Assembly (NCBI GenBank): GCA_016713245.1
Contig: JADJPM010000004.1
Span: forward strand, 992,001 to 1,056,000
DNA length: 64,000 bases
Origin: Verrucomicrobiaceae bacterium
GTDB lineage: Bacteria > Verrucomicrobiota > Verrucomicrobiia > Verrucomicrobiales > Verrucomicrobiaceae
Reading direction: 5' to 3'
This document shows positions 1-7,800 of the stretch, piece after piece. Both the position numbers and the translations under genes were made by a program. The notes beneath the pieces were generated by a model, which saw only the letters and a list, made by a program, of their open reading frames with translations, made no database searches and had not been told where the DNA came from. Every line of letters starts with the position of its first letter. The first letter of the stretch is position 1.

Positions 1-171
1 TGGGACATGCAGGATATTGAGTTCATGCTGCATCATGACAAAATCAGCCTTGCGGTGATCACCCAGGCCATGAATGAGGCGGTGATTCCTGACGAACAGG
101 AATACCGCGATGCTTTTGAAAAAGCCCGAGTGCGAGTGCTTGAACTTGCCCGACAGGCTGGCTACCCCTGA
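1..171 (+). CDS. C-terminal tail of an unidentified protein, cut by the window edge
   Basis: The frame is open from base 1 to the TGA at 169-171 and gives 56 residues ending in ELARQAGYP. The tail is charged and probably helical. The start and most of the gene lie outside the window, so no family is assigned. It ends 28 bases before the likely start of the aldehyde dehydrogenase gene and could be its upstream operon partner. Codon use looks like that of its neighbours. Confidence 0.5.
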   Translation, partial: WDMQDIEFMLHHDKISLAVITQAMNEAVIPDEQEYRDAFEKARVRVLELARQAGYP

Positions 172-199
172 GACGTTCTATTTTCCCCAATCAAACCCC

Positions 200-1630
200 A
201 TGTCCATCCCCCATCTCCCCGCTCTCCGCAAAGGTCGTCCGTATGAGTCGCTCGATAAGGCTCAGGTCAAAGATCACAAATCTGGCGAGGTTTGCGCTGA
301 AATCAGCCAGGTGAATGCCGGCATCGTGCGCAAGGACCTCGCAAAGATCGGCGAGGCGCGGGCGGCGCTGAAGAAGTTCACGGTGGAGCAACTCATCGAG
401 ATCACCGCGAAGGCGGGCGAGCTTTTCCTCAATGGCACGCTGCCTCTCGGCGACAAAGGCCACACGCAGTCGCCGCAGGAGTACATCGCCACGCTTTCCC
501 GCACCAGCGGCTTGCCGCATGTGATGGTGAAGCGAAACATGGCCAAGCTGCACTTTGCGCTGACCAACATGAAGATGATCCTCAACGGCCTCACTCGCGG
601 GCTCGACATGAGCGTCATCGATCGTGGTTTTGGCACGCAGTCTGGCTGCCCAGTGTCCTATTTCCCCACCACGAAGTCCCTGGGCCTCGTCATGCCCTCG
701 AACTCACCGGCGGTGAACTCGCTGTGGCTCCCCGCCATCGCTTTGAAGATCCCGGTGGTCATCAAACCGGGCCGTGAAGAGCCTTGGACGCCGTATCGCC
801 TCATTCAGGCCTTCATCGCCGCTGGCGCACCGCCGGAGGCCTTTGGCTTCTACCCGACCGATCACGAAGGCAGTGGCGAAGTCGTCAAACTCAGCGGACG
901 CAACCTCGTCTTCGGCGATGTGGCCATGGCGAAGATGTATGAGGGCAATCCGAGCGTGCAGGTCCACGGCCCAGGCTGGAGCAAGATCATCATTGGCGAG
1001 GACAAGATCGAAAACTGGAAGGACTACCTCGATGTCATGGTCGCCTCCATCAGCGACAACGGCGGACGTTCCTGCATCAATGCCAGCGCCGTCATCGTGC
1101 CAAAATACGGCAAAGAAATCGCCACCGCACTCGCAGAGCGCCTCGGTCCCGTGATGCCAACCACCTCCGACGACGAAAACGCCCGCCTCGCTGGCTTCGC
1201 GAACGTGAAAATGGCCGACTACATCGACGGCGCCATCGACAACGACCTCAAGACGCCCGGCGCTGAAGATGTGACCGCCCAGTTCCGCAATGGCCCACGC
1301 AAAACCGAATTCCAAGGCGGCACCTTCCTGCGCCCGACGATCATTTGGTGCTCCGATAATAAACACCCGCTCGCCAACCGCGAATTCCTCTGCCCCTACG
1401 CCAGCGTGCTGGAAGTGCCCCAGGGCGAAGTGCTCAGCCGCATTGGTTACAGCCTCATCGTCACCGCCATCACGCAGGACGAAGCCTTCATCAACGACCT
1501 GCTCGAATGCGGCGACATCGACCGCCTCAACATCGGGCCGATCAGCACCATGAAGATCAGCTGGGATCAGCCGCACGAAGGGAACATGTTCGAGTTCCTC
1601 TACAAGCGCCGCTCGATTGATTGCGCGTGA
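200..1630 (+). CDS. Aldehyde dehydrogenase family protein, possibly CoA-acylating
   Basis: The 476-residue product has the aldehyde dehydrogenase fold. The nucleotide-binding half contains VMPSNSPAVNSLWLPAIALK and VVIKPGREEPWTPYRL. The catalytic cysteine lies in GGRSCINAS, about residue 292. The usual ELGGK segment that carries the general-base glutamate is replaced by VHGPGWSK, as expected for acylating members that release acyl-CoA or for other non-hydrolysing members. The ATG at 200 is preferred over an upstream ATG at 110, because the extra 30 residues overlap the previous gene's tail in another frame. Two genes downstream is an iron alcohol dehydrogenase, so the pair could interconvert alcohol, aldehyde and acyl-CoA. 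The substrate cannot be read from the sequence. Confidence 0.85.
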   Translation: MSIPHLPALRKGRPYESLDKAQVKDHKSGEVCAEISQVNAGIVRKDLAKIGEARAALKKFTVEQLIEITAKAGELFLNGTLPLGDKGHTQSPQEYIATLSRTSGLPHVMVKRNMAKLHFALTNMKMILNGLTRGLDMSVIDRGFGTQSGCPVSYFPTTKSLGLVMPSNSPAVNSLWLPAIALKIPVVIKPGREEPWTPYRLIQAFIAAGAPPEAFGFYPTDHEGSGEVVKLSGRNLVFGDVAMAKMYEGNPSVQVHGPGWSKIIIGEDKIENWKDYLDVMVASISDNGGRSCINASAVIVPKYGKEIATALAERLGPVMPTTSDDENARLAGFANVKMADYIDGAIDNDLKTPGAEDVTAQFRNGPRKTEFQGGTFLRPTIIWCSDNKHPLANREFLCPYASVLEVPQGEVLSRIGYSLIVTAITQDEAFINDLLECGDIDRLNIGPISTMKISWDQPHEGNMFEFLYKRRSIDCA

Positions 1631-1654
1631 GTTAAAATCGCCTAGCATCCACCC

Positions 1655-2311
1655 ATGCCGCCGCCACCAGCCACCCTCGAATCCAAACGCCCCGTCCTGG
1701 AGTTCCCAGCCGATGAGGTGAAAATCATTCGCTGGCCTGAACCCGCTCCCTGGAGTGCCCTCAGGAAGGCCATGACCAAAGAGGATTTCGAGTCGCGTGA
1801 TTGGAACGAAGGCGAACTCGCCTGCACCTGGAAGTTCGAGTTCAACAATGGCTACGCCGAGGCAGGCGAAGAACGTATGAGACTGAATGAAATCAAATAC
1901 ATGAAGTATTTGCCCCAGGCGTTTGCCTCCAGTCAGCAGGGTGGGGCCGAGATGTTCCCCGAGGTGGAAATCTGGCTGAAAGAGAACCTGATGCGGAAAC
2001 CCGACTTCTGCGTGCTCACGATGCAACAGATGGTCGAGGCAGATCAAGGAGGCTTTCCTATTCCCAAATTCATGATCGAGGTGGTCTCAGCCCATGACAC
2101 CAGCCAATACCACGATCAGAAGCTCATTGACTACTTCAAGGCGGGTGTCGAGGTCGTCTGGCATGTAAATCCACGCTTGGAAATGGTTGTCATCTACACC
2201 GCACTTGGCGAAGGCGAGATCATGCACGGAGACGACATCTGCACCGCTTCACCAGCATTCCCCGAATTCCAAATCAAGGCAGCGGATGTCTTCGCGGCGC
2301 TCAAGCTCTGA
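1655..2311 (+). CDS. Uma2 family (DUF820) restriction-endonuclease-like protein
   Basis: The 218-residue protein has the Uma2/DUF820 core, a PD-(D/E)XK-type fold. Its motif runs as PDFCVL, then KFMIEVVSAHD, then QKLIDYFKAGVEVVWHVNP, giving the D...E-x-V-S...D...K..Y pattern of the family. Such proteins are very abundant in cyanobacteria and Verrucomicrobia and their role is unproven; nuclease activity is inferred from the fold. The gene begins 24 bases after the aldehyde dehydrogenase stop, and its TGA shares one base with the next ATG, so the three genes are probably co-transcribed although Uma2 has no evident link to alcohol metabolism. Confidence 0.85.
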   Translation: MPPPPATLESKRPVLEFPADEVKIIRWPEPAPWSALRKAMTKEDFESRDWNEGELACTWKFEFNNGYAEAGEERMRLNEIKYMKYLPQAFASSQQGGAEMFPEVEIWLKENLMRKPDFCVLTMQQMVEADQGGFPIPKFMIEVVSAHDTSQYHDQKLIDYFKAGVEVVWHVNPRLEMVVIYTALGEGEIMHGDDICTASPAFPEFQIKAADVFAALKL

Positions 2312-3432
2312 TGTCTGCCCTCATCCCCTTCGATCATCAGCCGCGCACGCGCCTTGTTTTTGGCAATGGCACGCTTTCACGCGTCGGCGAGCTCGTGCGT
2401 GAGTATGGCGGCACTCGGGTGCTGGTGGTGAGTGATCCGGGGATCGTGAAGGCGGGCTACACGGAGCGTGCTTCGGGCTTTTTGAAGGAGGCAGGCATCG
2501 CGGTCGAGGTTTTTGGCGAGGTGCGGGAGAATCCGAGCACGGAGGATGTGGATGCTTGTGTGAAAGTGGCGCGGGATTTTGGCGCGGACTTCATCATCGG
2601 CCTTGGCGGCGGCAGCAGCATGGACACGGCGAAGGGCTGCAACTTCATCCTCACCAACGGCGGTCGCATGCACGACTACTGGGGCACCGGCAAGGCCACG
2701 AAGCCCATGCTGCCCCTCATCGCCATCCCGACGACGGCAGGCACCGGCAGCGAATGCCAGAGCTACGCGCTCATCTCCGATGCCGAAACGCATGTCAAAA
2801 TGGCCTGTGGCGACCCCAAGGCCGCCGCAAAGGCCGCCATCCTCGATCCCGAGCTCACCGTGTCGCAGCCGCGTCGCGTGACCGTTTGCACCGGCATTGA
2901 TGCGATCTCGCATGCGCTGGAAACGGCCGTCACGAAGAAACGCAATGCGCTCAGCATGCTTTACTCGCGTGAAGGCTTCCGCCTGTGCCATGCAGGCTTC
3001 TCGCGGGTGCTGCGTGATCCGAAAGACATCGAGGCACGCGGCATGATGCTCCTCGGCGCCGCCTACGCAGGCATCGCCATCGAAAACAGCATGCTGGGAG
3101 CCGCTCACTCGTGTGCGAACCCTCTCACCGCCCTCTTCCACGTCACCCACGGCGACGCCGTCGGCGTCATGCTGCCGCACGTCATCCGATTCAACGCCCA
3201 GCAACCCGAAATCGCCGCCATCTACGAAAGCTACTTCGATGGCGACCTTGCCGACCGCGTGAGCGAACTCCTCTGGGAAGCCCAAATGCCCCGCACCATC
3301 TCCGAGCACGGCGTGAAGGAAGAAAGCCTCCGCGACCTCGCCGAAATGGCCGCCAAACAGTGGACTGCCCAGTTCAATCCGTGCCTGCCGAGCGTGGAGG
3401 ACTTTGTGGAGCTGTATCGGGCAGCGTTGTGA
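2311..3432 (+). CDS. Iron-containing alcohol dehydrogenase
   Basis: The 373-residue protein belongs to the group III, Fe-dependent alcohol dehydrogenases. The NAD(P)-binding loop is GGGSSMDTAKG, followed by IPTTAGTGSE. Metal-ligand histidines are expected in ISHALETAVT, AAHSCANPLT and FHVTHGDAVGVMLPHVIRFN. It would oxidise an alcohol or reduce an aldehyde with NAD(P) in the cytoplasm. The start codon overlaps the Uma2 stop by one base (TGATG), indicating translational coupling. With the acylating-type aldehyde dehydrogenase upstream it resembles a split AdhE. The last 28 bases of the gene region (3406-3433) recur at 13503-13530 with one mismatch. Confidence 0.9.
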   Translation: MSALIPFDHQPRTRLVFGNGTLSRVGELVREYGGTRVLVVSDPGIVKAGYTERASGFLKEAGIAVEVFGEVRENPSTEDVDACVKVARDFGADFIIGLGGGSSMDTAKGCNFILTNGGRMHDYWGTGKATKPMLPLIAIPTTAGTGSECQSYALISDAETHVKMACGDPKAAAKAAILDPELTVSQPRRVTVCTGIDAISHALETAVTKKRNALSMLYSREGFRLCHAGFSRVLRDPKDIEARGMMLLGAAYAGIAIENSMLGAAHSCANPLTALFHVTHGDAVGVMLPHVIRFNAQQPEIAAIYESYFDGDLADRVSELLWEAQMPRTISEHGVKEESLRDLAEMAAKQWTAQFNPCLPSVEDFVELYRAAL

Positions 3433-3436
3433 TCAA

Positions 3437-3703
3437 TCAAGGCCGTGGCCTGCTACGTTTAAAAAAAGTCACGAGTAATCCTCCTAGCAGTAGCGCAACA
3501 CGAGACGGTTCCGGCGCGGCAATGGCCATTCCTGGGGTGTTTTCATAGCTCCAGTCGTAGATCGTGGCGCTCACGCCATCATTGGCGAGGGTGATTCTCA
3601 TGACGGCGAAGTAGCTGGGGCCGCCGCCAGTGGGTGCGAATTCGTAGCCGATGTAGCCCTGGGTGCCGAGCTCGAATGGATTGATGGCAGAGCGGCGTCT
3701 TTT
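3437..3703 (-). pseudogene. Remnant of a PEP-CTERM secreted protein (C-terminus only)
   Basis: Read on the minus strand, this stretch is open after a TAA at 3704-3706. It encodes a tail with a beta-rich part (GYIGYEFAPTGGG, then MRITLANDGVSATIYDW), the motif PEPSR, a hydrophobic segment (VALLLGGLLVTFF) and a basic end (KRSRPRP). That is the tripartite PEP-CTERM sorting signal processed by exosortase. No start codon, signal peptide or N-terminal domain remains. The acyltransferase gene reads through the same DNA (3598-3703) in another frame. A deletion that removed the 5' part of this gene probably fused the two. Confidence 0.7.
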
Positions 3704-4929
3704 TTAAACACCTTAATGGTGAGGCCATCACTCGAAAGACGGCCCTCTGGCTGACTGCTGCTGCCTTGCTGTTTGGAGGCCAGGACTGCCAGCCTGGAGT
3801 TTTCAGCCAAGGTTTGCTGGAGGCGGTTGGTCGTGTCCGTCAGCTTTTGCGAAAGCACACCACCGAGGTTGTAAAGGAGACGCGTGGCGATTTCTGGCAG
3901 CGCTTTCATCGCCCGTTGGAGGAATTCTTTGGAGATTACGAGCACTTTGAGCTGCGTGACTGCTTCCACGGTCATGGTCCGCTTGCTTCGGCTGATAAAG
4001 GAGACTTCACCAAACACATCGCCCTTGCCAGCCATTCCAGCCTGCCATTCGGAGCCGTTCTCCTTCCTTCGGGTGAAGCGTGCCATGCCTTCCAGGATGA
4101 GAAACATCTCATGCCCGGCTTCTCCTTCACGCAGCAGCGTGTCACCCGCCTTGCATTCCAGCACGGTGCCGGCCTGGAGGAGGGCACGCATGTGATCTTC
4201 CGTCATACCATGCAGCACGGCCACGGTGTGGCAGTCCATCGTGGCCGACCATTCCTGCCAGAATGCCTCGGGGGTGCTGATCGGGCGTGCCGCCTGCTCG
4301 CGGATGCCTGGAAAGGCATTGTCAAACCATTCGGATGTCTCCGTTGAGGGTCCGTGAGCCAGGCAGATGCGCTGGAAAGGCGACTCTACACGACGCAGGT
4401 GATCGGCGTCCTCGTTCAGCATCACCATCGGGCACATGTAGCCCTGGCTGCTTTCGATGATGTTATCCTTGTAGCGCATGAAGCCTAGGCGCTCATACAG
4501 CTCGATCAAGCGCGGGCGGCAGTAGCAAAAGCTAAAGCGGGTGCCACGGCGGCAGCTTTCGTCATAGGCTTTCATCAGCATGCGGGGCACCGCCGAATTG
4601 CCACGCCAGGCAGGCAGTGCCACCAGGCGGCTGCTGAAACACAAAACAGCGTCAGAAAAACCGCTGAAGTCCGCCAGGCCATAGTGCTTGTGCCACTTTT
4701 CAGGAATCTCGAAATCAGTGCTGTAGTCCACCCGGTAGGCCGCGCCGATAACACCAGAGCGATCTATGGCATAGTAAAGCAGGCCCGTGTCATCCTGGTC
4801 ATCACGCAGTGATTTGGCGCTGCTATCTGCTGAGTCGTATTGCCAGCCCAGCTCATCCACATAGCAATCGTAGCGCAGCCGGTAGATGACCTCTTTTTCC
4901 TCGGGTGTCTGTGCAATGCGGATTTCCAT
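3598..4929 (-). CDS. FeeM-like N-acyltransferase (GNAT/LuxI fold) fused to a cyclic-nucleotide-binding domain
   Basis: The 443-residue protein has two domains. Residues 1 to about 175 resemble N-acyl amino acid synthases and LuxI-like GNATs: MEIRIAQTPEEKEVIYRLRY, then FSSRLVALPAWRGNSAVPRM, then RPRLIELYERLGFMRY. Residues about 235-350 are a Crp-type cNMP-binding domain with the roll GDTLLREGEAGHEMFLILEG and a phosphate cassette FGEVSFISRSKRTMTVEA. A short coiled region follows. The last ~35 residues, low in complexity, are an out-of-frame reading of the PEP-CTERM remnant, so the C-terminus is probably recent. The start at 4929 follows the permease stop by 5 bases; a longer reading to 5334 only shadows the permease. 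Inference: synthesis of an N-acylated metabolite gated by a cyclic nucleotide. Confidence 0.75.
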   Translation of the reverse strand: MEIRIAQTPEEKEVIYRLRYDCYVDELGWQYDSADSSAKSLRDDQDDTGLLYYAIDRSGVIGAAYRVDYSTDFEIPEKWHKHYGLADFSGFSDAVLCFSSRLVALPAWRGNSAVPRMLMKAYDESCRRGTRFSFCYCRPRLIELYERLGFMRYKDNIIESSQGYMCPMVMLNEDADHLRRVESPFQRICLAHGPSTETSEWFDNAFPGIREQAARPISTPEAFWQEWSATMDCHTVAVLHGMTEDHMRALLQAGTVLECKAGDTLLREGEAGHEMFLILEGMARFTRRKENGSEWQAGMAGKGDVFGEVSFISRSKRTMTVEAVTQLKVLVISKEFLQRAMKALPEIATRLLYNLGGVLSQKLTDTTNRLQQTLAENSRLAVLASKQQGSSSQPEGRLSSDGLTIKVFKKDAALPSIHSSSAPRATSATNSHPLAAAPATSPS

Positions 4930-4934
4930 GGTGT

Positions 4935-6074
4935 TTAGCTGCGAAAGACATCGGCGGGCTGGATGCGGTGCATCTCCCAGCAGCAGCGCAGCGGGCCGAT
5001 GAGTCCCACCAAGAGCTGGGCGCCAAAGACGCCGGAAATGATCTGCCAGGTCATCAAAAAGGGAGGCACGCCGCTTTTCCCCACTGACGCGCCAAAGGCA
5101 TAGGCTCCTGCCAGCCCTACGGCGAAACTCAGCAGGCTGAGACTGAGGGACTGCACGACGAGCATGGACATCAACTGCCCGGAGGAGGCACCCATGGCCC
5201 TCAGAGCGGCATAGACCTGCCGTTGCTGGGCCACATAGCCGGAGAAAGTCATGGCTGCCACGATCAGGCCAAAAATCAGACTGACGATGATCGTGGTGAG
5301 GAATGAGCCAGGCACCCCGGTGTTCTTCATCCACCAGTCCAGCGTGGAGTCGATCAGGGAGTCCTCGCTAAAGGCCTTCAGACCCGTTTCCGCCTCGATC
5401 CGGCCTGCCAATGCGGCAGGGGACAACCCTGGCTGCGCCGCCGCGATGATGAAGGTGGCCAGCCGGCGCTGCGGCAGGCTGTAGTCGGCAGCCCGCTGAA
5501 ATGTCGTCACTAGAAACGGCGCTCCACTGAAAGCGCGGCGTGTTTGAAAAACACCTGCGATCACGGCGCGGCGTTCATTGATCTCAAAAACATCACCAGG
5601 CTTGAGCTGCTCCCCGCCTTTGGGTTTCAGGCGGTCCAGGCCGTATTCGTCGATCCACACGGCGTCTGGCTGGCGCAGGGTTTCGATGCCGCCGGCCACC
5701 TCCTGCCAGGGAGCGCCCGCCAGCGTGTGGTCATCCACGCCCATCAGATGGATCGGTTTGTGGCTGCCATCGCTCATCCGGGCGTAGGTGGGGCTGGAGA
5801 AGACGGGAGAGGCCCATGCCACCCCAGGCACGCTACGCACGCGCTGTACCTCGATGAGGCGCAGCGGGTCATAATCATTGATCTGCTCCACTTGCGGCGC
5901 GGCCACCCAGATGTCCGCTCGCAGCACTTTCATCGGGGCATAGGTCCATGTCATCACGCCCCAGAAAATCGCGCTCTGCTGCGCCATCAGGAACGACGCG
6001 AAGGCCATGCCGAAAAGCATGGAAAAAGCTCGTTTAGGCGCGCCAAAGAGCATCCTGAGAGCCATTAGGTTCAT
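4935..6074 (-). CDS. ABC transporter permease, FtsX/MacB type
   Basis: The 379-residue integral membrane protein has one N-terminal helix (about residues 18-40), a large extracytoplasmic region, and three C-terminal helices in the FtsX domain (SFLTTIIVSLIFGLIVAAM, LSLSLLSFAVGLAGAYAFG, QIISGVFGAQLLVGLIG). The ectodomain has the MacB-like pattern around RVRSVPGVAWASPVF and EQLKPGDVFEINERRAVIAG. This matches DevC/FtsX-like exporters, which need an ATPase and often an adaptor; neither is in the window. It lies between the diiron protein (51 bases upstream) and the acyltransferase (5 bases downstream), so it may export that pathway's product. Confidence 0.85.
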   Translation of the reverse strand: MNLMALRMLFGAPKRAFSMLFGMAFASFLMAQQSAIFWGVMTWTYAPMKVLRADIWVAAPQVEQINDYDPLRLIEVQRVRSVPGVAWASPVFSSPTYARMSDGSHKPIHLMGVDDHTLAGAPWQEVAGGIETLRQPDAVWIDEYGLDRLKPKGGEQLKPGDVFEINERRAVIAGVFQTRRAFSGAPFLVTTFQRAADYSLPQRRLATFIIAAAQPGLSPAALAGRIEAETGLKAFSEDSLIDSTLDWWMKNTGVPGSFLTTIIVSLIFGLIVAAMTFSGYVAQQRQVYAALRAMGASSGQLMSMLVVQSLSLSLLSFAVGLAGAYAFGASVGKSGVPPFLMTWQIISGVFGAQLLVGLIGPLRCCWEMHRIQPADVFRS

Positions 6075-6125
6075 AATGATGGTTGTGATCGTCTGCTGAA
6101 TGCGGGCAGCGTTTTCGAGCCGCGA

Positions 6126-6875
6126 TCAATAGGCCACGAGTTCTTCGAGGTTGGTGTAATCGTCCGCCTCATCCATGCGTTTCAGAGATGAGGACGAGTT
6201 GAACAGGGTGGATGTGAGCTCATCCTGGCCCATTGCCCACATGGCCAGGCGCAGGTACATGATGGAGCCGATGTTGGCACCTTCGACGAGCTCTTGAATG
6301 TCCTCCGCGTCCAATGCGGCGCTTTCCAACGCATTCAAAATTTGATCCCCATGAGGCAGGATTTCATGAAAATGAATGGTGATGAACCGTGTGTTCGACT
6401 TGTTGAGGAACGGTGCCGAGTCCAGCAGGTGATGGCCGAGCGCCGCCGCGCCACCGCCCAGGTTTTCCAGCACACAGGTGGCTCCGAGGCGGACAAACGG
6501 GCGCTGCTCCACGATCTGGTCAAAGTAGGACCACCACAGGCTCACATCCAACGGGCAGGGCCGCGGCGCCTCGCCCATGCGCTGAAGGTCCACCTCCGCC
6601 ACTTTGTAGTGAGGCTCCTCCTCCAAGCCGAATTTGAACAAGAACTCGCGCAGAAGGTTTTTCCGCGCCAGCCGGGGATGCCCGGCCACTTTCAAGAAGT
6701 GACGCTGGACGCCTTTGGTCAGGTGATATTGAAAGGAAAGGTAGCGCAGATACATCTCTCGCGTCATCCCGCCGATCTCGGCGACACTTTGGAGCTTGCT
6801 GCGGAAGACGGCCTTCGCCGTCTCAACGACGGCGAGGACTGGGGTGAGTTTGGGAGATGATGGGGATGCTGGCAT
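6126..6875 (-). CDS. Heme-oxygenase-like (TenA/PqqC fold) iron-containing redox enzyme
   Basis: The 249-residue protein is mostly helical and carries the spaced His/Glu/Asp pattern of heme-oxygenase-like diiron oxidases: an early His in FQYHLTKGVQRHF, E-x-x-H in GLEEEPHYKV, and ITIHFHEILPHGDQILNAL near the end. Characterised relatives cleave or oxidise fatty acids and amino acids; none can be matched here. The start at 6875 (MPASPSS) is chosen because longer versions overlap the upstream gene and add a low-complexity Ser/Thr stretch; a still shorter start is possible. It is the first gene of a minus-strand run with the FtsX permease and the FeeM-like acyltransferase. Confidence 0.65.
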   Translation of the reverse strand: MPASPSSPKLTPVLAVVETAKAVFRSKLQSVAEIGGMTREMYLRYLSFQYHLTKGVQRHFLKVAGHPRLARKNLLREFLFKFGLEEEPHYKVAEVDLQRMGEAPRPCPLDVSLWWSYFDQIVEQRPFVRLGATCVLENLGGGAAALGHHLLDSAPFLNKSNTRFITIHFHEILPHGDQILNALESAALDAEDIQELVEGANIGSIMYLRLAMWAMGQDELTSTLFNSSSSLKRMDEADDYTNLEELVAY

Positions 6876-6973
6876 ATTGGTGGCTGAGTTGACTCGGGGG
6901 GCGGTATCACATGACCCGCTTTTGCTGGGAGCCCTTGTTGTCGAGGCACTCCCAACAAGGGGTCGTCCTCTGT

Positions 6974-7324
6974 TCAATCCACCTCCACACGGGATACCTT
7001 GCCGTTCAGTCCGTTGTTGGGGTAGTAGGTGGCGGTGACGACATCATCATCAATGTTCTCTTCGAAGGTGCCGACGATGTATTGTTGCACCAGCTTCTTG
7101 ACCTTGATCACCATGTAATCGTCCGAGGTCTTGCCATCGGTATTGTCATAGATGCGGATCACGGCCCCCTCGCGGACGTTGAGAAGAATCACGGAACGGG
7201 CGTCATCGTTCGTAAATTCATCGTTGTCGGAGAACTTGATTCGGGTACCAGCGGCATCCGAGCATTCACCTTTTCGATTCTGGGTGCCGTTCTTGCCTTC
7301 CATGAAGCGTATTGTGCCTGACAT
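6974..7324 (-). CDS. Small acidic beta-rich protein, possibly beta/gamma-crystallin-like
   Basis: The 116-residue product is acidic with strand-like alternation: SGTIRFMEGKNGTQNRKGEC, then REGAVIRIYDNTDGKTSDDY, ending NNGLNGKVSRVEVD. Two similar halves with Asp-rich loops suggest a crystallin-like greek-key fold, which is inference from pattern only. There is no signal peptide or membrane segment. The start at 7324 is preferred to an upstream ATG at 7363 that adds an unrelated His/Asn-rich stretch. The gene ends 98 bases before the diiron enzyme start and may be co-transcribed with it. Confidence 0.55.
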   Translation of the reverse strand: MSGTIRFMEGKNGTQNRKGECSDAAGTRIKFSDNDEFTNDDARSVILLNVREGAVIRIYDNTDGKTSDDYMVIKVKKLVQQYIVGTFEENIDDDVVTATYYPNNGLNGKVSRVEVD

Positions 7325-7392
7325 ATGTTTGTGTGGTTTGTTATGTGTGTTTGGGTTCCTCACACCCGCATGAGTGCGGATGGGAAAAGGGT

Positions 7393-7593
7393 TCAGGCCG
7401 CCCGCGCCCGCTCATACGCGGCGTTCCAGACGGGGAGGGGATAGGCGGCCAGGAAGCGGCTGATGCCGTCCACAATGGAGTCGTCGGCTTCGGGCTAGCG
7501 ATTCAAGGTGTCCTCGATCATGGTCTTGATCAGGGTGGCGTGCTTCTCGACCTCCGTGGAGTGGAAGGTGAGGTAGCTGCGTCCGCCAGACAT
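7393..7593 (-). pseudogene. Short gene interrupted by an in-frame amber codon
   Basis: A minus-strand frame from ATG 7593 starts MSGGRSYLTFHSTEVEKHA, runs to LNR, meets a TAG at 7495-7497, and continues as coding-like sequence (ADDSIVDGISRFLAAYPLPV, then WNAAYERARAA) to a TGA at 7393-7395. Both halves look like one small helical protein of about 65 residues. The family is not recognised. A palindromic-repeat-like stretch (about 7610-7665) lies directly upstream. The rest of the gap up to 7800 shows nothing else recognisable. Confidence 0.4.
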
Positions 7594-7800
7594 GGGCGTC
7601 TTGGAGTCTGCTAGACCACGCCTGCGAAGCAGGGCTACGCAGAGTGCGGCTCTAGCGGCAGGAGGCTGACGAAAAGGTTGGCGAGTTTTCATGTGAGCAT
7701 AGGAGTGTTTCCCCCTGCTCTACCCCGACCGATTCAGCGCATTACACAATAAATGAGGCCCTCTTGAAAATCGGCAGTCTTCAGGTTCTGGGCCTCCTCA

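Noticed and set aside
704..2047. A 447-residue antisense frame across the aldehyde dehydrogenase and Uma2 genes
   Set aside because: It overlaps two well-supported sense genes and shows no recognisable domain.
3598..3703. Treating the acyltransferase C-terminal tail as a functional domain
   Set aside because: The tail is the out-of-frame reading of the PEP-CTERM remnant and has no pattern beyond Ser/Ala/Pro content.
4930..5334. A longer N-terminus for the acyltransferase, reading through to 5334
   Set aside because: The extra residues lie inside the permease gene in another frame and have no family-like pattern; the ATG at 4929 fits the GNAT start.
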